Positions 9,660-21,601 are shown, counted from the first letter of the stretch. The stretch is 64,000 nucleotides of DNA from Galaxea fascicularis (GCA_948470475.1 OX419338.1:32528382-32592381), one strand, 5' to 3'. A program made the numbers and translations. Notes: generated by a model from the letters alone, not told the origin.

Positions 9660-12119
9660 CTGGGTTCCACTGCTGATGGAATTACATGTGCTGTGTGAGG
9701 AATTTCAGTTGGAAGAAAAGAATAGCAAAAGCAATTAAAAACAGAATAGCAGACGTTTAACTTTGGAATCTAGAAACACTGCAAATGACAACGCATTTTT
9801 CTGGTCTAAGTAAGCTACAACTTTGAAAATGTGTGTTACATGGTGACATATTTTAACACGTTCTGGTATCATCGTTGCTTTTATGATGGTGTGTAGAAAA
9901 AAAAAAAAACACCATTTTTAGATCTACAATCGCGGCCTTAAAGTGTGCAGAAACACCTGCTTTGTCATTAGCAGTTTTAGGTCCTGCGTCACGCATTTAA
10001 AATAAGGTTCCCCTGTTGTCGCGCAAAAGTGAAGCAAGAATATTGTTTTGCTGTTGTCGCGCGATCCACATACATGCCGCACAGCCATCTGATGTACTGT
10101 TTAATGATAAATGAATTCTTTTTTTTAATTTTCCCGTTTTGTCCTCCTTGCAGATCGATAAAGCATATTGACGTTCTTCCCTTTTCGAGATTGTTTGCTA
10201 ACTATGCTTCAAGGATCCATATATCATGAAATTTTAATATCCTAATGGTATATAATATGTTTTATAACTGCTACCATAATACATACCATGGTCTTAGGAA
10301 AAGCATATTGAAACCTCAGGGTGTCGGGTAAGAAATCTGAATGACTCGCACTATTTAAGTTAGTGTGACAGATGGGCCGTATTTCATATTGCACAAGTGC
10401 ACAGTCAACTTAGAACCTATTTCCATGACTTGAAGAGTTATAATACTTGAACTCCTTGTCATCGTTTTGCTGAAATGCTTTCAGAGTTACAAGTGCGATA
10501 GTAATATAGGGATGCAGCTTTTTTTTTTTGATAAACCAAACACAAGGTAAACCCCAGGGCAAATCGTATTTTTCCACCACGACGGCGAAAATCCTCTTTC
10601 CAGCTTTAAAGCTTTAGGACCCGCTTTATGCTGCTTCAGCAAAACAAGGAAAAAACGTTTTAAAGACTTTTACCAACGCAAGCTTACAGACAAAATTGCC
10701 TTGCGCTTTTCAATAAGTGGCGTCAAATGAAATAAGGCATTTCTCTATACCAGCTTTCATTTCCACTGCCATACTGAAATAACGATTTTTTTCCCAATTA
10801 CTTTTTTAGTTGTCGTTGATGTTTATCGATTCTGCAGGCTGTCCAAACTTCATCGCAGAAATCTAAAAAAAAATCTCATCTGAAAACGATTACAGGGAAA
10901 ATAATGAAAAATTCTTTGTCTTGCCTTCAGTTTATTTCCAAAAAAAACCAGAAATCATTCCTTATCTCATTTGGCTGTCGCTTACCTAACGTAATATAAC
11001 CAAAATATAATTTATAACAATACTTTTACCTTTCTCTTTGTCAATTATTATTTGTGTTCGCAGTTTCCTTGAACTTGGAGGCCTAAATTACACCAGACTT
11101 CAAATTCCAGTTGAAACTTATCATTGTCTCACCGGCCCTGGAGAATTACGCCGATTTGCTTTTTCCTGGAACCTGGAAAATATAAAGAATCGAGTCAAGA
11201 AATCTTAAAGCTCGCTCTATCCCACTGCGTAACAAATTTTGTGGAAATCTCTTACCAGCTTAGTTTTGTGAATTCTATACCCTGTCAACTTTAACAAATT
11301 GATTTTGATTCTGAAGTTGCCAGCTGTTTCTTGCTCTATTAACACGCCTATTGTCTACATTAATTGTACGGAAAATAGCTATTTGTGTCACCATAAATAT
11401 GCCTTCCACCCTTTTGTCTCTGGCTGTCCTCAGTCATAAGGTAGCGAAAGTACGAACGTCTCTTGAGGGTTAATTTACGAACGAACCGACAGCTCCCTGA
11501 CGGCTTTGTTTGAACAAATTGGCAAAAGGGTTCACATCCGGATAAAACGTGTACGACATTTAACTAGCAACAGAACCTAAAGGTATTGTTTGGTGGTTTC
11601 GTTTCGCATTTTTCATTACCATCCGCACAACAAAGAGCAACGCAACAAATTAAAATACTGCTTAATCGCGTAATTGCATAACCTATTAGGTTTCAATAAT
11701 GCATATTTGCTCTGTACAATATGTTGTTTTGTTTAGATTTCGGCTATTAAAAAAAAATTGAATCATGCGCCCTTATTAGCACCCTCACTCACACCTCTCA
11801 CAAGAATCTTAAATTCAGGAGGAGGTGGGCTCACCTAAAAAGAAGACGAACAAGAAGAAAGAAAAAGATATAACATCGTTTACCTTTCTCGGCCCGAGGA
11901 AGACCTTTAGATTTTTCCTGTATTTTTATTTATACGCACGTTGGCGGAACGGCCTGGTTTCCGCATGAGAAGAATGTTTTAGACGATTAATTTGTCAGTT
12001 GTGTGATTAGCCGTGCACTAGCCTTTCTTCCGACGGGTTTGGGAAATAAGAGCTTGATTTATCAAGTGATTCCAAACGTGCAGAAGATCATGACTGGAGA
12101 CAAACGAAACGTTTGTAAA
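9660..12119. other. Upstream non-coding region of receptor gene, unit A
   Basis: This 2.4-kb stretch is well matched by unit B (28880-31800) except for two unit-B insertions at about 29303-29798 and 30639-30662. No exon, RNA gene or mobile element is recognisable on either strand. Any receptor promoter would lie at the right of the gene, within the first few hundred bases. Confidence 0.5.
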
Positions 12120-12310
12120 AGGCCCGTTTACACAGGCGATTTTTGTCACGCTCTGAGTTTCAACTTCAAAATCGCACGTGGAAACCAGGTGCGATTTTCA
12201 GTGCAATTTGTCGCCGCGATATCGCAGGGGTGTCGAACATGATGCAACTTTAGCGCGACAAAAATTGCATCGAGTTGCCGCGACAAAAATCACCTGTGTA
12301 AAACGGACGT
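12120..12310. mobile_element. 191-bp MITE with TAAA target duplication
   Basis: The ends are inverted repeats of about 28 bp; both include a CGTTTnACACAGG core followed by GATTTTTGTC. The element is flanked by TAAA on both sides (12116-12119 and 12311-12314). Unit B has the uninterrupted site with a single TAAA (near 31792), so the insertion occurred after the duplication. There is no ORF of note. Confidence 0.8.
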
Positions 12311-12413
12311 TAAAGATTTGATAGCCGTAAGTTAAATCATCGGGAGAAATGGCTATTGTTCTCGCGACATCTAATTACAGCTTAAGAAAGCTCTAGATCT
12401 GTCATACTACGCG

Positions 12414-13069
12414 CCACGGGGGAGGGGGGTACTTGGGTCAATTTTTGCTGGGTATGTGCCGCTGGCCTCTCAGAACCCCTACCCCATTATAGTCTATTCT
12501 GTGGCCAATTATAGACCCCATCTTAGTCACTTTTGGGAAAATGTAATTTTCGCAATCCCAGCTTAGTCACTTTCTCTTTATGCCTCTACCTTAAGTAGGT
12601 CATCCTAAAATGAATTGACACGTTGAAAGCTAAGTCCCGAGCAAAAGAGAACAACCGCTTTCTAATCCAAAAGAAGATCCAAGTTGTATTAACTTCGATG
12701 GACGATAACAACGCAGAATAGCCGGAAAATAAATACCGTAGTACGGATGATTTGTTGGACTTTGTTCTGGACTTTGTTGGACTTTGTTCTTTGAGTTGTG
12801 ATTTCACGAACGGAAGTCAATGCGAGCCAACTGTTAAATATTAAAACAACAGCACGAACCATTTTTTAACCGCGAATCTTCCTACTTTTAAATCCCTGCT
12901 TGTCAGACGTTTCTTATCCCAGAAATCCCGAAAATGCGCGACCCCATTCCAGTAACGCTACAAAAAATGTAACCCCATTATAGTCACTCCAATCGTGAAA
13001 ATGCGACCCCATCCAGCGGCACATCCCCGTTAGCCTCTTATAAGGAAGTACCCCCCCCCCCCCCTTGGG
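12414..13069. mobile_element. 656-bp MITE nested in the composite element
   Basis: The element is bounded by G-rich/C-rich inverted ends sharing GGGGGGTACTT and, further in, ATGTGCCGCTGG. The interior repeats CCCCATTATAGTC-type motifs. It is flanked by the 8-bp direct repeat ACTACGCG (12406-12413 and 13070-13077). The homologous internal copy has ACTACGCG once at 16017-16024, which is the empty site. An 8-bp duplication fits hAT or P superfamilies. No transposase is encoded. Confidence 0.85.
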
Positions 13070-13512
13070 ACTACGCGTCATTATTCAAAGACGATCAGGA
13101 AGAACCTTATTGATTGGTTATCAAGAACGCATGCTAACCCCCATAGGGAATATCGCAGGGCTCATTATCTTAAAGTAGGCGGAGTATTTAAACAAAAGGT
13201 GGCAGACGCCATTGTTATTGTTTTATTTCTTAAAACCAGAATACTCGAGTTTACAAAGTTTTGCATAAAAAGGTGTTTGTTGGTTTCGTTAAACCTGACA
13301 GAATGCTATTCTTATTGCTGCATGAAGGAAAAGGAAAGGTTATGATTCACCACAAGGGATTCTGATATCAGACCATAAGTTTCAGGAAACCACAGGGCCT
13401 CTTTAATTCGTCTTATTCCTATGTGTCATGAAAAATGCTGTTAAGTACTGGCAAGATGCAGCTGCGAAACGATAATTTAAAACAAAATTAAAACTCATTT
13501 GGCAGGACTTAC

Positions 13513-14021
13513 TGGAGTCTGTTGCCAACCTCGCTGAAACGTTTAATTTTCCCTTATGTCTGCAGCTGCCCACTGTAGCCTCTTTCATTTGCTCATACAA
13601 TTCTGTCGCTGGCTCTTGGACCGTTTCATTTAAGTGATCAACTTTTTGACTCAGCCCATTTACTATGTCAAGTTTCGGCTTTCTTCTTATTCCTCCGCTT
13701 TCCATTTCTCTCTTCTTTAATTTTAGCCACGAAAGTTCTTGTTTTAGTATTCAGTAAAAGAGAGACCCGATCAAACGCAGACTCCTCAAGTTGATAGCCA
13801 TTCGCACGAAGGTTGCTCTAAAGAACAGCAAATAGTTTCTTCAAGCTGCCATTCATGATCCTCCATTCCCATAAAACTTTCCCGTTACTTTGAACACAAT
13901 AATTTGGATCGTTTCCGTTTACAAACGGTGCAACTACATGCACAAGTAAAGGTTGGACCAGGGAGTCTGTAAGCTCTGAAAAGAGCTCCTGGTCGAAGTC
14001 ATTTACCCTTACATCAGACAT
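13513..14021 (-). pseudogene. First exon of an unrecognised cnidarian multi-copy gene, copy 1
   Basis: The ATG at 14019-14021 gives MSDVRVNDFDQELFSELTD. The frame continues with DPNYCVQ and GKVLWEWRI, but a TAG interrupts it after KKLFAVL where copy 2 has Gln. About 50 bp present in copy 2 are missing here. The exon end is marked by a GTAAGT donor at 13507-13512 on the minus strand, conserved with copy 2. I recall similar opening exons in uncharacterised multi-copy cnidarian proteins but cannot name a function. No downstream exon was found. Confidence 0.5.
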
Positions 14022-16511
14022 TTTTGCAACAGAGTTGTTGATTACCGACCGCAAGCTGTGATTGCTAAGCGAATTTAAATTTTGCGCGCGACTGGTTTTT
14101 CTGCCTTGTTAGAAGTTTGTCGATTAGGCTGCTACAGATGACTGGTTTTCTTCAATAGCGTATTACTGCGTATTCTTTCTTCATGGCAACCATTGTTTTC
14201 GCAAAGACAATGGCCTGACTCTGAACTCGCGCCAAGTTTAAACCGTATAATTTCAAACGCAAAAGTCTACAACTTATTCTGCTCCAAATTTCGAGAAAAA
14301 GCTATGAACGTGTAGGTAAGACATGTGTATTAACTAATCTGCTCTATCATCTGAACATTTGTCCTTAGTTTGGCAGAAAATCGATGTGTAACTCTACCAA
14401 GGGTCTTTTTCCATACTGACGATACCGCAAAAAGCTCGATTCAAAGTTCAGGTTGACTACATTTGATGGGGTAGGCCGGCAATGAGCGAATTCTACTGAG
14501 TTGTGGATGGCTTTTGTATCCTTTGCAAGTTCGCTTGCGGAAGGACTCCAGTTGTCGGATAAGATCCGTGGTCTATATGACAGTTTGTGAGAAACAGTCA
14601 TCAAGTCTTAATTTCTTCAAGAATCACCTAACATCTACCGTCAAATTTTCAATCGAATAAGAGCCACATTGAAACTGTAATCGACACACATGTATTGCTT
14701 GGAAGACGATTGCTAAATATTCCCGGATTGAGAGTAAAAATGTGAATAAATCTAGTATTGAATAAATGTTTTTAGTTTTTTAGCTTTTCAGATAAATGAC
14801 CAAACGAGAAAAAAAAAAACAGAAAAAATAGATCTTTTCGTCGTTCCATCTCGAGGGAAATGGAAGAGAAAACCCCTTTTTTCAGCTGTAATTTTTTTAT
14901 TTTATAAAATTAGCGGATCAGTCCGCCAAGCCGAGGTGATTTCAGTTGGAGTTGGGTAAAGCGACCAAATTAACTTATGTTTGTTGAAATAAAAGAGAAT
15001 AGGTCGGAGAAGCCCTCAATGCCTCTCCGCCGAATACAACCATATGGAATGTGAAAACCACACAATTACGAATGATTTTGTGTGAAGCATGTCACAAGTA
15101 TAGAACAAAGGAAATAATTCAAGTCTCCTTCCGCAGAATGTTCTGAAACCAATTCCACAAAGACATTTCGTTATGCTGCAGTGTATTTAGTAGTGTCACT
15201 CAGTACTTTTAGCTCTTGGGTTTTAAGGCTGGAAACTGACAAGGGACAGCGTACGGATTAGTAAATCTCCTTTACATGGATAAGTTATTTTATCACCGTG
15301 GCTAAGAATATTCATCTTGAGTTACTACTGATTTTCAGTACTAGACCTCGCATTATTCATTTCTGTCTAAATTTGCAAACTGACTGTGGTGAATGATGTA
15401 TTTGGTAAATCGTTTGCAATACAGACAAAAATTCAGTAAGCATTTTCCCCTGTTTCGATTTTCTGTTTCCAAACATATCCAGTTTGGTTTTATTCGAAAT
15501 GATAGTTTTTTCATGAATTTTCCGATTTGACACATTTTTGTCTTGTCATCTCTTTCATAACGAACTGGGAAAATAAATGATCGATTTAACCAAATCGCAT
15601 CGATGAAACCCTCATACTGTGCGTGATGCAAGTATCGATCCAGTACGGTGATGCCAAGTGATTTATTTTCAGACATGAACAAATAAAATCATATTAATAT
15701 ACTGAGAAATGCAAAGATGTAAGTTTATAGATGCGATAAAAACTTACCCTGTGTGGAACCAGCCGAGGTAATTAAAGAACAATATGCTGATTCTACTTCT
15801 TGATTGACTGATGTAGTTGGTAAACGGTCGAGCGAAGAGTATACGTTCACACAGTAAAGAAGTAATTTTTACCTCTTCAGTTGTGTCTCTTTGTCTTTCA
15901 ATAAAAGCAATAGGCGCAAAACCCAGAGTCATGCAAAGTAACTAAGTACATCAGGAGAAATGGCTATTGCTCTCGCGACATTTACTTACAGCTTAAGAAA
16001 GCTCTAAATCTGTTATACTACGCGTCATTATTCAAAGACGATCAGGAAGAACCTAATTGATTGGTTACCAAGAACGCATGCTAACCCCCATAGGGAATAT
16101 CGCAGGGCTCATTATCTTAAAGCAGGCGGAGCATTTAAACAAAAGGTGGCAGACGCCATTGTTATTGTTTTATTTCTTAAAACCAGAATACTCGAGTTTA
16201 CAAAGTTTTGCATAAAAAAATGTTCGTTGGTTTCGTTAAACCTGACAGAATGCTATTCAAGGAAAAGGAAAGGTTATGGTTCATGAAACTCTCCGATCGC
16301 GCTACCTTCAGTTTCTTTCAGACTAAAAAAGATACAACAAAAAAATCGTCGTTTTCAGTTCGCGATCACTTGGTTTCTTGTTTTCACTTGTTTCCACAGG
16401 GCCTTTTTCGTCTTATTCCTACGTGTCATTAAAAATGCTGTAAGTACTGGCAAGATGCAACTGCAAAACGATAATTTAAAACAAAATTAGGACTCATCTG
16501 GCAGAACTTAC

Positions 16512-17062
16512 TGGATTTGCAGCAGGTGTCTTTGTTGTTGTCTGTTGCTAACTTCGCTGAAACGTTTTCCCTTATGTCTGCAGCTGCTCCTTGTAGCCTC
16601 TTTCATTTGCTCATACAATTCTGTCATTTGTTCTTGGACCGTTTCGTTTAAGTGATCAACTTTTTGACTCAGCCCATTTACTATGTCGTAAGGCGAATGC
16701 GAAATTTCGGCGGGATAGATGGTCAGTTTTGTCCAAGTTTCGGCTTTCTTCTTATTCCTCCGCTTTCCATTTCTCTCTTCTTTAATTTTAGCCACGAAAG
16801 TTCTTGTTTTAGTATTCAGTAAAAGAGAGACCCGATCAAACGCAGACTCCTCAAGTTGATAGCCATTCGCACGAAGGTTGCTCTGAAGAACAGCGAATAG
16901 TTTCTTCAAGCTGCCATCCATGATCCTCCATTCCCATAAAACTTTCCCGTTAATTTGAACACAATAATTTGGATCGTTTCCGTTTACAAACAATGCAACT
17001 ACATGCACAAGTAAAGATTGGACCAGGGATTCTGTAAGCTCTGAAAAGAGCTCCTGGTCCAA
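16512..17062 (-). pseudogene. First exon of an unrecognised cnidarian multi-copy gene, copy 2
   Basis: A 184-residue frame starts from the Leu-Asp-Gln of DQELFSELTE. It includes NGNDPNYCVQINGKVLWEWR, a basic KRRNKKKAETW stretch, a heptad-like NGLSQKVDHLNETVQEQ segment that could form a coiled coil, and ends FSEVSNRQQQRHLLQ at a GTAAGT donor (16506-16511). There is no ATG in frame. A one-base insertion upstream separates it from the start codon that copy 1 uses. It is more complete than copy 1 but probably also non-functional. The function is unknown. Confidence 0.5.
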
Positions 17063-18000
17063 GTCATTTACCCTTTACATCATACTATTCATACATCTTT
17101 GAAACAGTGCGGTTGATTACCGACAGCCGCAAGCTGTGATTGCAAAACGACTTTAAATTTCGGGCGCGACTGGTTTTTCTGCCTTGTTAGAAGTTTGTCG
17201 ATTAGGCTGCTACAGATGACTGGTTTTCATCAATAACGTGTTACTGCGTATTCTTTCTTCATGGCAACCATTGTTTTCGCAAAGACAATGGCTTGACTCT
17301 GAACTCGCGCCAAGTTTAAACCGTATAATTTCAAACGCAAAAGTCTACAACTTATTCTGCTCCAAATTTCGAGAAAAAGCTATTAACGTGTAGGTAAGAC
17401 ATGTGTATTAACTAATCTGCTCTATCATCTGAACAGTTGTCCTTAGTTTGGCAGAAAATCGATGTGTAACTCTACTAAGGGTCTTATTCCACACCGATAC
17501 CGCAAAACAACTTAATCTCGTTTATTTCACTTAAAAATAGGCCACGATGATATATTAACCCTTTAAAGTATAAGAATCCGCTCTATCATGTTAAAGAATT
17601 TGCATTTTTACGTCCAAAAAGACGATTTTAGTCAGTGTATCGCCCCCTAAACATCCATTTTCTTTACTATTATGACGCTTTTATCGCGCATTCACACTTG
17701 AATAGTCCGCTGCCAGGCTGCAATGGCTCATTAAAATGCGTAAATGTCGCACCATTTCTCCCGATGATATCAGTTTCTAGCGTCACAAAGTTTATCATAG
17801 CTTTCACTATGGAGACAGAAGAAAGCGACGAAAGACAGCAAAGGTAACATCGCTATTGACAAAGTGCGTAGTGTATTTTACTGGGCGTGGTTGTCAGGTG
17901 GTTTAGTAAAAAGGAGGCGTTGGGTTCTTTTTCCCTCTCCTTATTCCCCTCTCCCTCTTTTATCCTCATGTTAACACAAGAACACTATATTTCACATAGA

Positions 18001-18001
18001 C

Positions 18002-18032
<31 letters not shown>
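18001..18032 (+). repeat. AAAT microsatellite, unit A
   Basis: About eight uninterrupted AAAT units. Unit B carries a longer array at 32044-32084, so the two copies have changed length since duplication. Confidence 0.9.
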
Positions 18033-18125
18033 CACAGCAACACGTAAAACAGGTTGCGGAACAATTAGAATTTCGAATCGTTTGTGCTGTTCTAACAATT
18101 TGAGCTATCCAAGTGATGTTCATAC

Positions 18126-18590
18126 TTAAAATAACATCAAATACAACGGATAGCAATAACGATAGCAACTATGATAACCACCACAACCACAGTTAACGAT
18201 GATCGCCTGGATGATTCCAATAACGATCACGGCCACCGTCACGGTTACGATTATGATCACGATTAAGATCACGAATATCATTACGATCCCGATCACAGAG
18301 GTTATCCCATTTACAGTCATAGTCACGGTCTGTAAGAACCACGATCACGATAAGGATCACGATTCCGATGGCAATCATGATTATAGATACAATAATCACG
18401 CTAAGGATAACGACCACGATCATCACGATCACGCTGATAACAGTCCCAATGATGATCACGATCACGGTCTGCACAATCACGATCGCATCACGATCATGAT
18501 TTCGGTGAAAATCATCATTACCATTACGATCTCGATGGCAGTCACCACCAAGATCAGCATTACAATCCCAATCACGGTAACGGGCTTTTC
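18126..18590 (+). repeat. Degenerate GATCAC-rich tandem tract, unit A
   Basis: The plus strand is built from variants of the six-base word GATCAC (GATCACGATCACGGTC and similar). Because the word lacks stop codons in several frames, long frames stay open on both strands: His/Asp-rich in part of one plus frame, Ile/Val/Thr-rich in others. I read this as a degenerate minisatellite, not a gene. The unit B copy (32226-32610) differs in length. Confidence 0.75.
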
Positions 18591-18599
18591 CTGGAATCG

Positions 18600-20127
18600 A
18601 CTGTGTGAAAAAATTTTGAACTAAAAAATGACCTTTATGTAAATGAGTCTATAACGTTCAATTAAAATATTGTTCTAACTGATGCATTCGTGAACTGTAC
18701 GTCAACCGAAACTATTTGTAACGCTCCAGAAACCAGCAGTTTTACATCCGAGAACGGGGCCCGTGGAACAGTTTTATAACACGGTAGTCACTTCCGCCTC
18801 TTTAATTGAAGGGCCGAAGGGAACTGGCTCTAAAAATGGTTAAAGGAAAAGTCATAAATTAGGATTTTTTCCCGCGAGGTCCGCCAGCTGTAGCCGACCC
18901 CTTTTCTTTTTATTTTACTAATTAAAATTTACTATTTTTTCCCACAAAAAGGGGGGGGGGGGGCCCTCGCTTAGCTGATGAACTTCTCTAGCTTGGGGGA
19001 AGGCTAACTGAGGTTTATTTGGAGGCGCCTTTATGAGAGACGATCAAGGGTTATTAAAAATTCAAATATGCAACATTTCACGACGTTAAACAATAACGCA
19101 TTCAGCGGCCTTTGATGTAGCTAATTGGTTTCTTCGGGGACAAAGGAGATTCCAACTAAAAAAAGAGCCCGGAAGCAAAAACTTGGACGCAAGATGTGGT
19201 TTATAAATCTTTAAGGCGAGTGCTTTGTATATTACCATAACGGAAAACCCATCGACTAGCGAACGTTCGGGCACACTTCCATTATTTGCAGTAAACTATC
19301 GTGCGTATGGGGGAATCGATTAAAAATATTGTTGTGTAATGGGGTTCGAGTGACCGTGAGAAAACACATAAAGTATACTGTAGAACTCAACGATTTAATT
19401 CAACATGTCGAACGAGCGAAAGCACACGGTAAAAGACCTTGAACTGAGCATGCGCTCACTTACATGAATATTCATGAGATATAACAAATATTTTTACATA
19501 TCATCTCAACAGAATACCTAAGCAAGGTTTAGTCTTAATAAATTCAACGTAATTATAACCATCACCGCCTTAAATAGTCACTCAGAAACTGAGGCATTAC
19601 AAATAAGGTAATATGATTGGTTGAAACGGGAAGGAATATAATGAATTTGCTTCGGTCTTTGTGTGGGCTCGATTTCCGCCGCTCTTTCGTGTCTGGTCTA
19701 CCCTCCCCGAGAAGAGACGGCTGGACCCGTGAGCGGCAAACCATGTCTGTGACGTAAATTCATCATTAAAACATTTGTACATGTGCCGTTTTCGCCACCT
19801 CTTCTTTTAATTTTGGCCTTCCAACTTATTTTGTTTCACGCTATTGCTACGGAAGGGCATTATATGCTGTTTTCTACATAAGGGTTTTTAAAAAGAAAGT
19901 AGCGCAGAGCTGTTTGTCTATGGTGTGGCAAATGACATGTCAAAGGTCACGCATATGTACTTGACTGAATCCACCGTAATTTTCGCGTGCAAATGTCATG
20001 TACTACGCTTGGGCTGTCTGTGCTCATTGTGATTGCCGAAAACTTGATTTAGAATCGTTATCTTGCAAAAGCCCTACTAAAACTGAAGGGATTACCGTAG
20101 ACCTGGCTTTTGAATGAATTGGTTCAA
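18600..20127. other. Right end of unit A and spacer, no gene seen
   Basis: Up to 19663 this aligns with 32617-33533 of unit B, except for about 160 bp (19331-19491) present only here and flanked by AATATT-like repeats. From 19664 to 20127 there is no match elsewhere in the window. A poly-G run at 18952-18963 is shared, at a different length, with unit B. Confidence 0.5.
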
Positions 20128-20376
20128 TCACCCTGCCAGCCCATGATTCTCGGAGTTGAAACCCCGGGAACTTTCGCTGGTCCCGATTTTGCCCGCCAAT
20201 TTCTCGACCCGCTCGGCGATTATCTGCCCCTCCGTCGCGACCGATGACTCGGCTACCGAGCGGACTGAGACGAAAGAACGTTTCAGCATGTTCCTTTCGA
20301 CTAAGACAAAGCCTATTAACATATCTCTTCTTGAAGTCTTATTAAATAACTGGCTGGTGTTTTTTAAACTGATCAT
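20128..20376 (-). CDS. Unrecognised 82-residue ORF at the start of unit B
   Basis: It begins with an ATG (20374-20376). The first 30 residues are Lys/Arg/Asn-rich; the remainder reads SVRSVAESSVATEGQIIAER and KLAGKIGTSESSRG, a polar stretch that may be helical. There is no signal peptide or motif I recognise. The local sequence at 20150-20280 is more GC-rich than its surroundings, which is mildly suggestive of coding. It could instead be one exon of a gene lying across the unit boundary. Confidence 0.3.
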   Translation of the reverse strand: MISLKNTSQLFNKTSRRDMLIGFVLVERNMLKRSFVSVRSVAESSVATEGQIIAERVEKLAGKIGTSESSRGFNSENHGLAG

Positions 20377-21100
20377 GAAGTAACTAATACCAAAGAAAGC
20401 ACAGGACTTAGATCATGTCATTTTCTGTAAATTAGCCTGAGTTACAATCAAACATGATCGAGCAACAAAGGGTTTTCCACTTTCACTTTCCCAATCAGTA
20501 AGTACGTACCGCCATTCGTTAGGGTCTCTATGATTCTGTAATCACTATGTATAAATGCATTTGCGCCAAGATAACCTGGCAAAATGAGAAAGTGTATAAA
20601 ATTGAAGGCATAAAAAGACTCAATCGTCTCCGTTTCTCCGTCTAAGAGCTTACTAAATAAGGCCTATAACATTTTAATCGAAGGTACATGAATATTAACC
20701 TTAGATAGGAAAAGAAAGACTCAAGAAGGTAAGTTTTTGTTTGAAAAGATTATTAAAGCAATGATAATTTCATTCGGCAAAATAGGAACCGGAAGTAAAC
20801 AGAAAATTATATATTAGATCCTGTGAAGTCGAGCGGAATATCGCCTCAGGACACTTAGCCGACGAGGCCGTTGGCCGAGTTGGTTCGGGGGATATTTAGC
20901 AAAAGGATTAATAATATAGAAGTAAAGATTCAAATCAACCAGTTGTCTCAAATGTTGCAACCCATTTGCTACAAGATCGTATCAATATTTAAGCCTCTAA
21001 AATATATCACAACAATAATAAACAAAAAAACTTGAAGAAACTCGAAGAATGAGCCAGTCATCTATGATTTAGCCTTTGTGACATGAAGTGAACGTTTGTT

Positions 21101-21601
21101 TTACTTCATTAGGGCAAACAAGAAGGCTATGATGGCGGCGGCGGTCCCAGCTATTGTCGCCTTGTCGCCATCAGTGAGACTTTGAGCTTGCTTCAGACCA
21201 ATTTCCTCCAAGTAATAATTGCAGTAATCTTGGCAGTTGTTGCAAAACTTAAAGTAGCTGCCAAACCTTTTCATCACCGCCACTGCTTTTACAACCAAAT
21301 CTTCACCCTTGGCTTTAATTGTACCGTGGAACTCCAGCTTAGACTTGCTGGATTTGGGCAACTCTTGCGCCACAGGGTAAATATGTTTTGTTCCATTGAT
21401 GGTAATGAAACCAAGCTCTACGGTTACGAAATGCTCGTCATCTGTCGTGAGCACAATCGATTTATGCGCTCCGAATCCACTTCCCCGAATTGAGTAAACT
21501 TTGTAGTTGAGGTTGACGTCAAGTCTCGGAAGTAATCCTTTCTTGTCAAGTTCAAGTAGCTGCTGCCTGTAGTCTTCTAAATACTCTTTATCGTCGAGCA
21601 T
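21101..21601 (-). CDS. Small LRAT/PLAAT-like tail-anchored protein, copy B1 (N-terminal frameshift)
   Basis: A 166-residue product is possible from the first in-frame ATG, giving MLDDKEYLEDYRQQLLELDKK. Relative to its paralogues it has lost one base inside the AEPM codons, so the usual MSSNNVFA start is out of frame and the first ten residues would be missing. All the interesting residues remain: GAHKSIVLTTDDEHF, NNCQDYCNYYLEE and a C-terminal hydrophobic stretch ending LFALMK. It may therefore still be functional if initiation at the internal ATG works. Its unit A counterpart (1079-1611) is dead. For inferred function see 3896-4429. Confidence 0.6.
   Translation of the reverse strand: MLDDKEYLEDYRQQLLELDKKGLLPRLDVNLNYKVYSIRGSGFGAHKSIVLTTDDEHFVTVELGFITINGTKHIYPVAQELPKSSKSKLEFHGTIKAKGEDLVVKAVAVMKRFGSYFKFCNNCQDYCNYYLEEIGLKQAQSLTDGDKATIAGTAAAIIAFLFALMK

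Larger units (their letters stand above)
12336..17768. mobile_element. 5.4-kb composite element with inverted ends, present only in unit A
   Basis: Both ends read ATCATCGGGAGAAATGG inward, in opposite orientation. Unit B lacks the whole block and reads GTTAA-ATAT-ATCAG at that point. Inside, the left-end sequence occurs a second time at 15949, and 12338-14433 (minus a nested MITE) is homologous to 15949-17505. So the block is two related elements, or one element with an internal direct duplication. It carries two copies of an exon on the minus strand (13513-14021, 16512-17062). The interval 14440-15948 has short minus-strand frames, including one ending at a GTAAGT donor near 15747, with no recognisable product. 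No transposase is recognised. Confidence 0.7.
1..19663. repeat. Tandem segmental duplication, unit A
   Basis: The sequence from position 1 onward reappears from 20281 with only scattered substitutions and indels, in the same order and orientation, up to about 19663 (equivalent to 33533). Shared contents are the small-protein cluster, SINE, LINE remnant, receptor gene and GATCAC tract. Unit A is longer because it holds extra insertions at 3316-3808, 12120-12310, 12336-17768 and about 19331-19491. Its left end lies outside the window. The right edge is where unit A continues with GGGCTCGATTTCC while unit B diverges. The percent identity was not computed. Confidence 0.93.

Noticed and set aside
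18199..18624. 141-residue His/Asp/Ile-rich protein
   Set aside because: It is a by-product of a GATCAC-type repeat that is open on both strands; no evidence of a gene beyond this.
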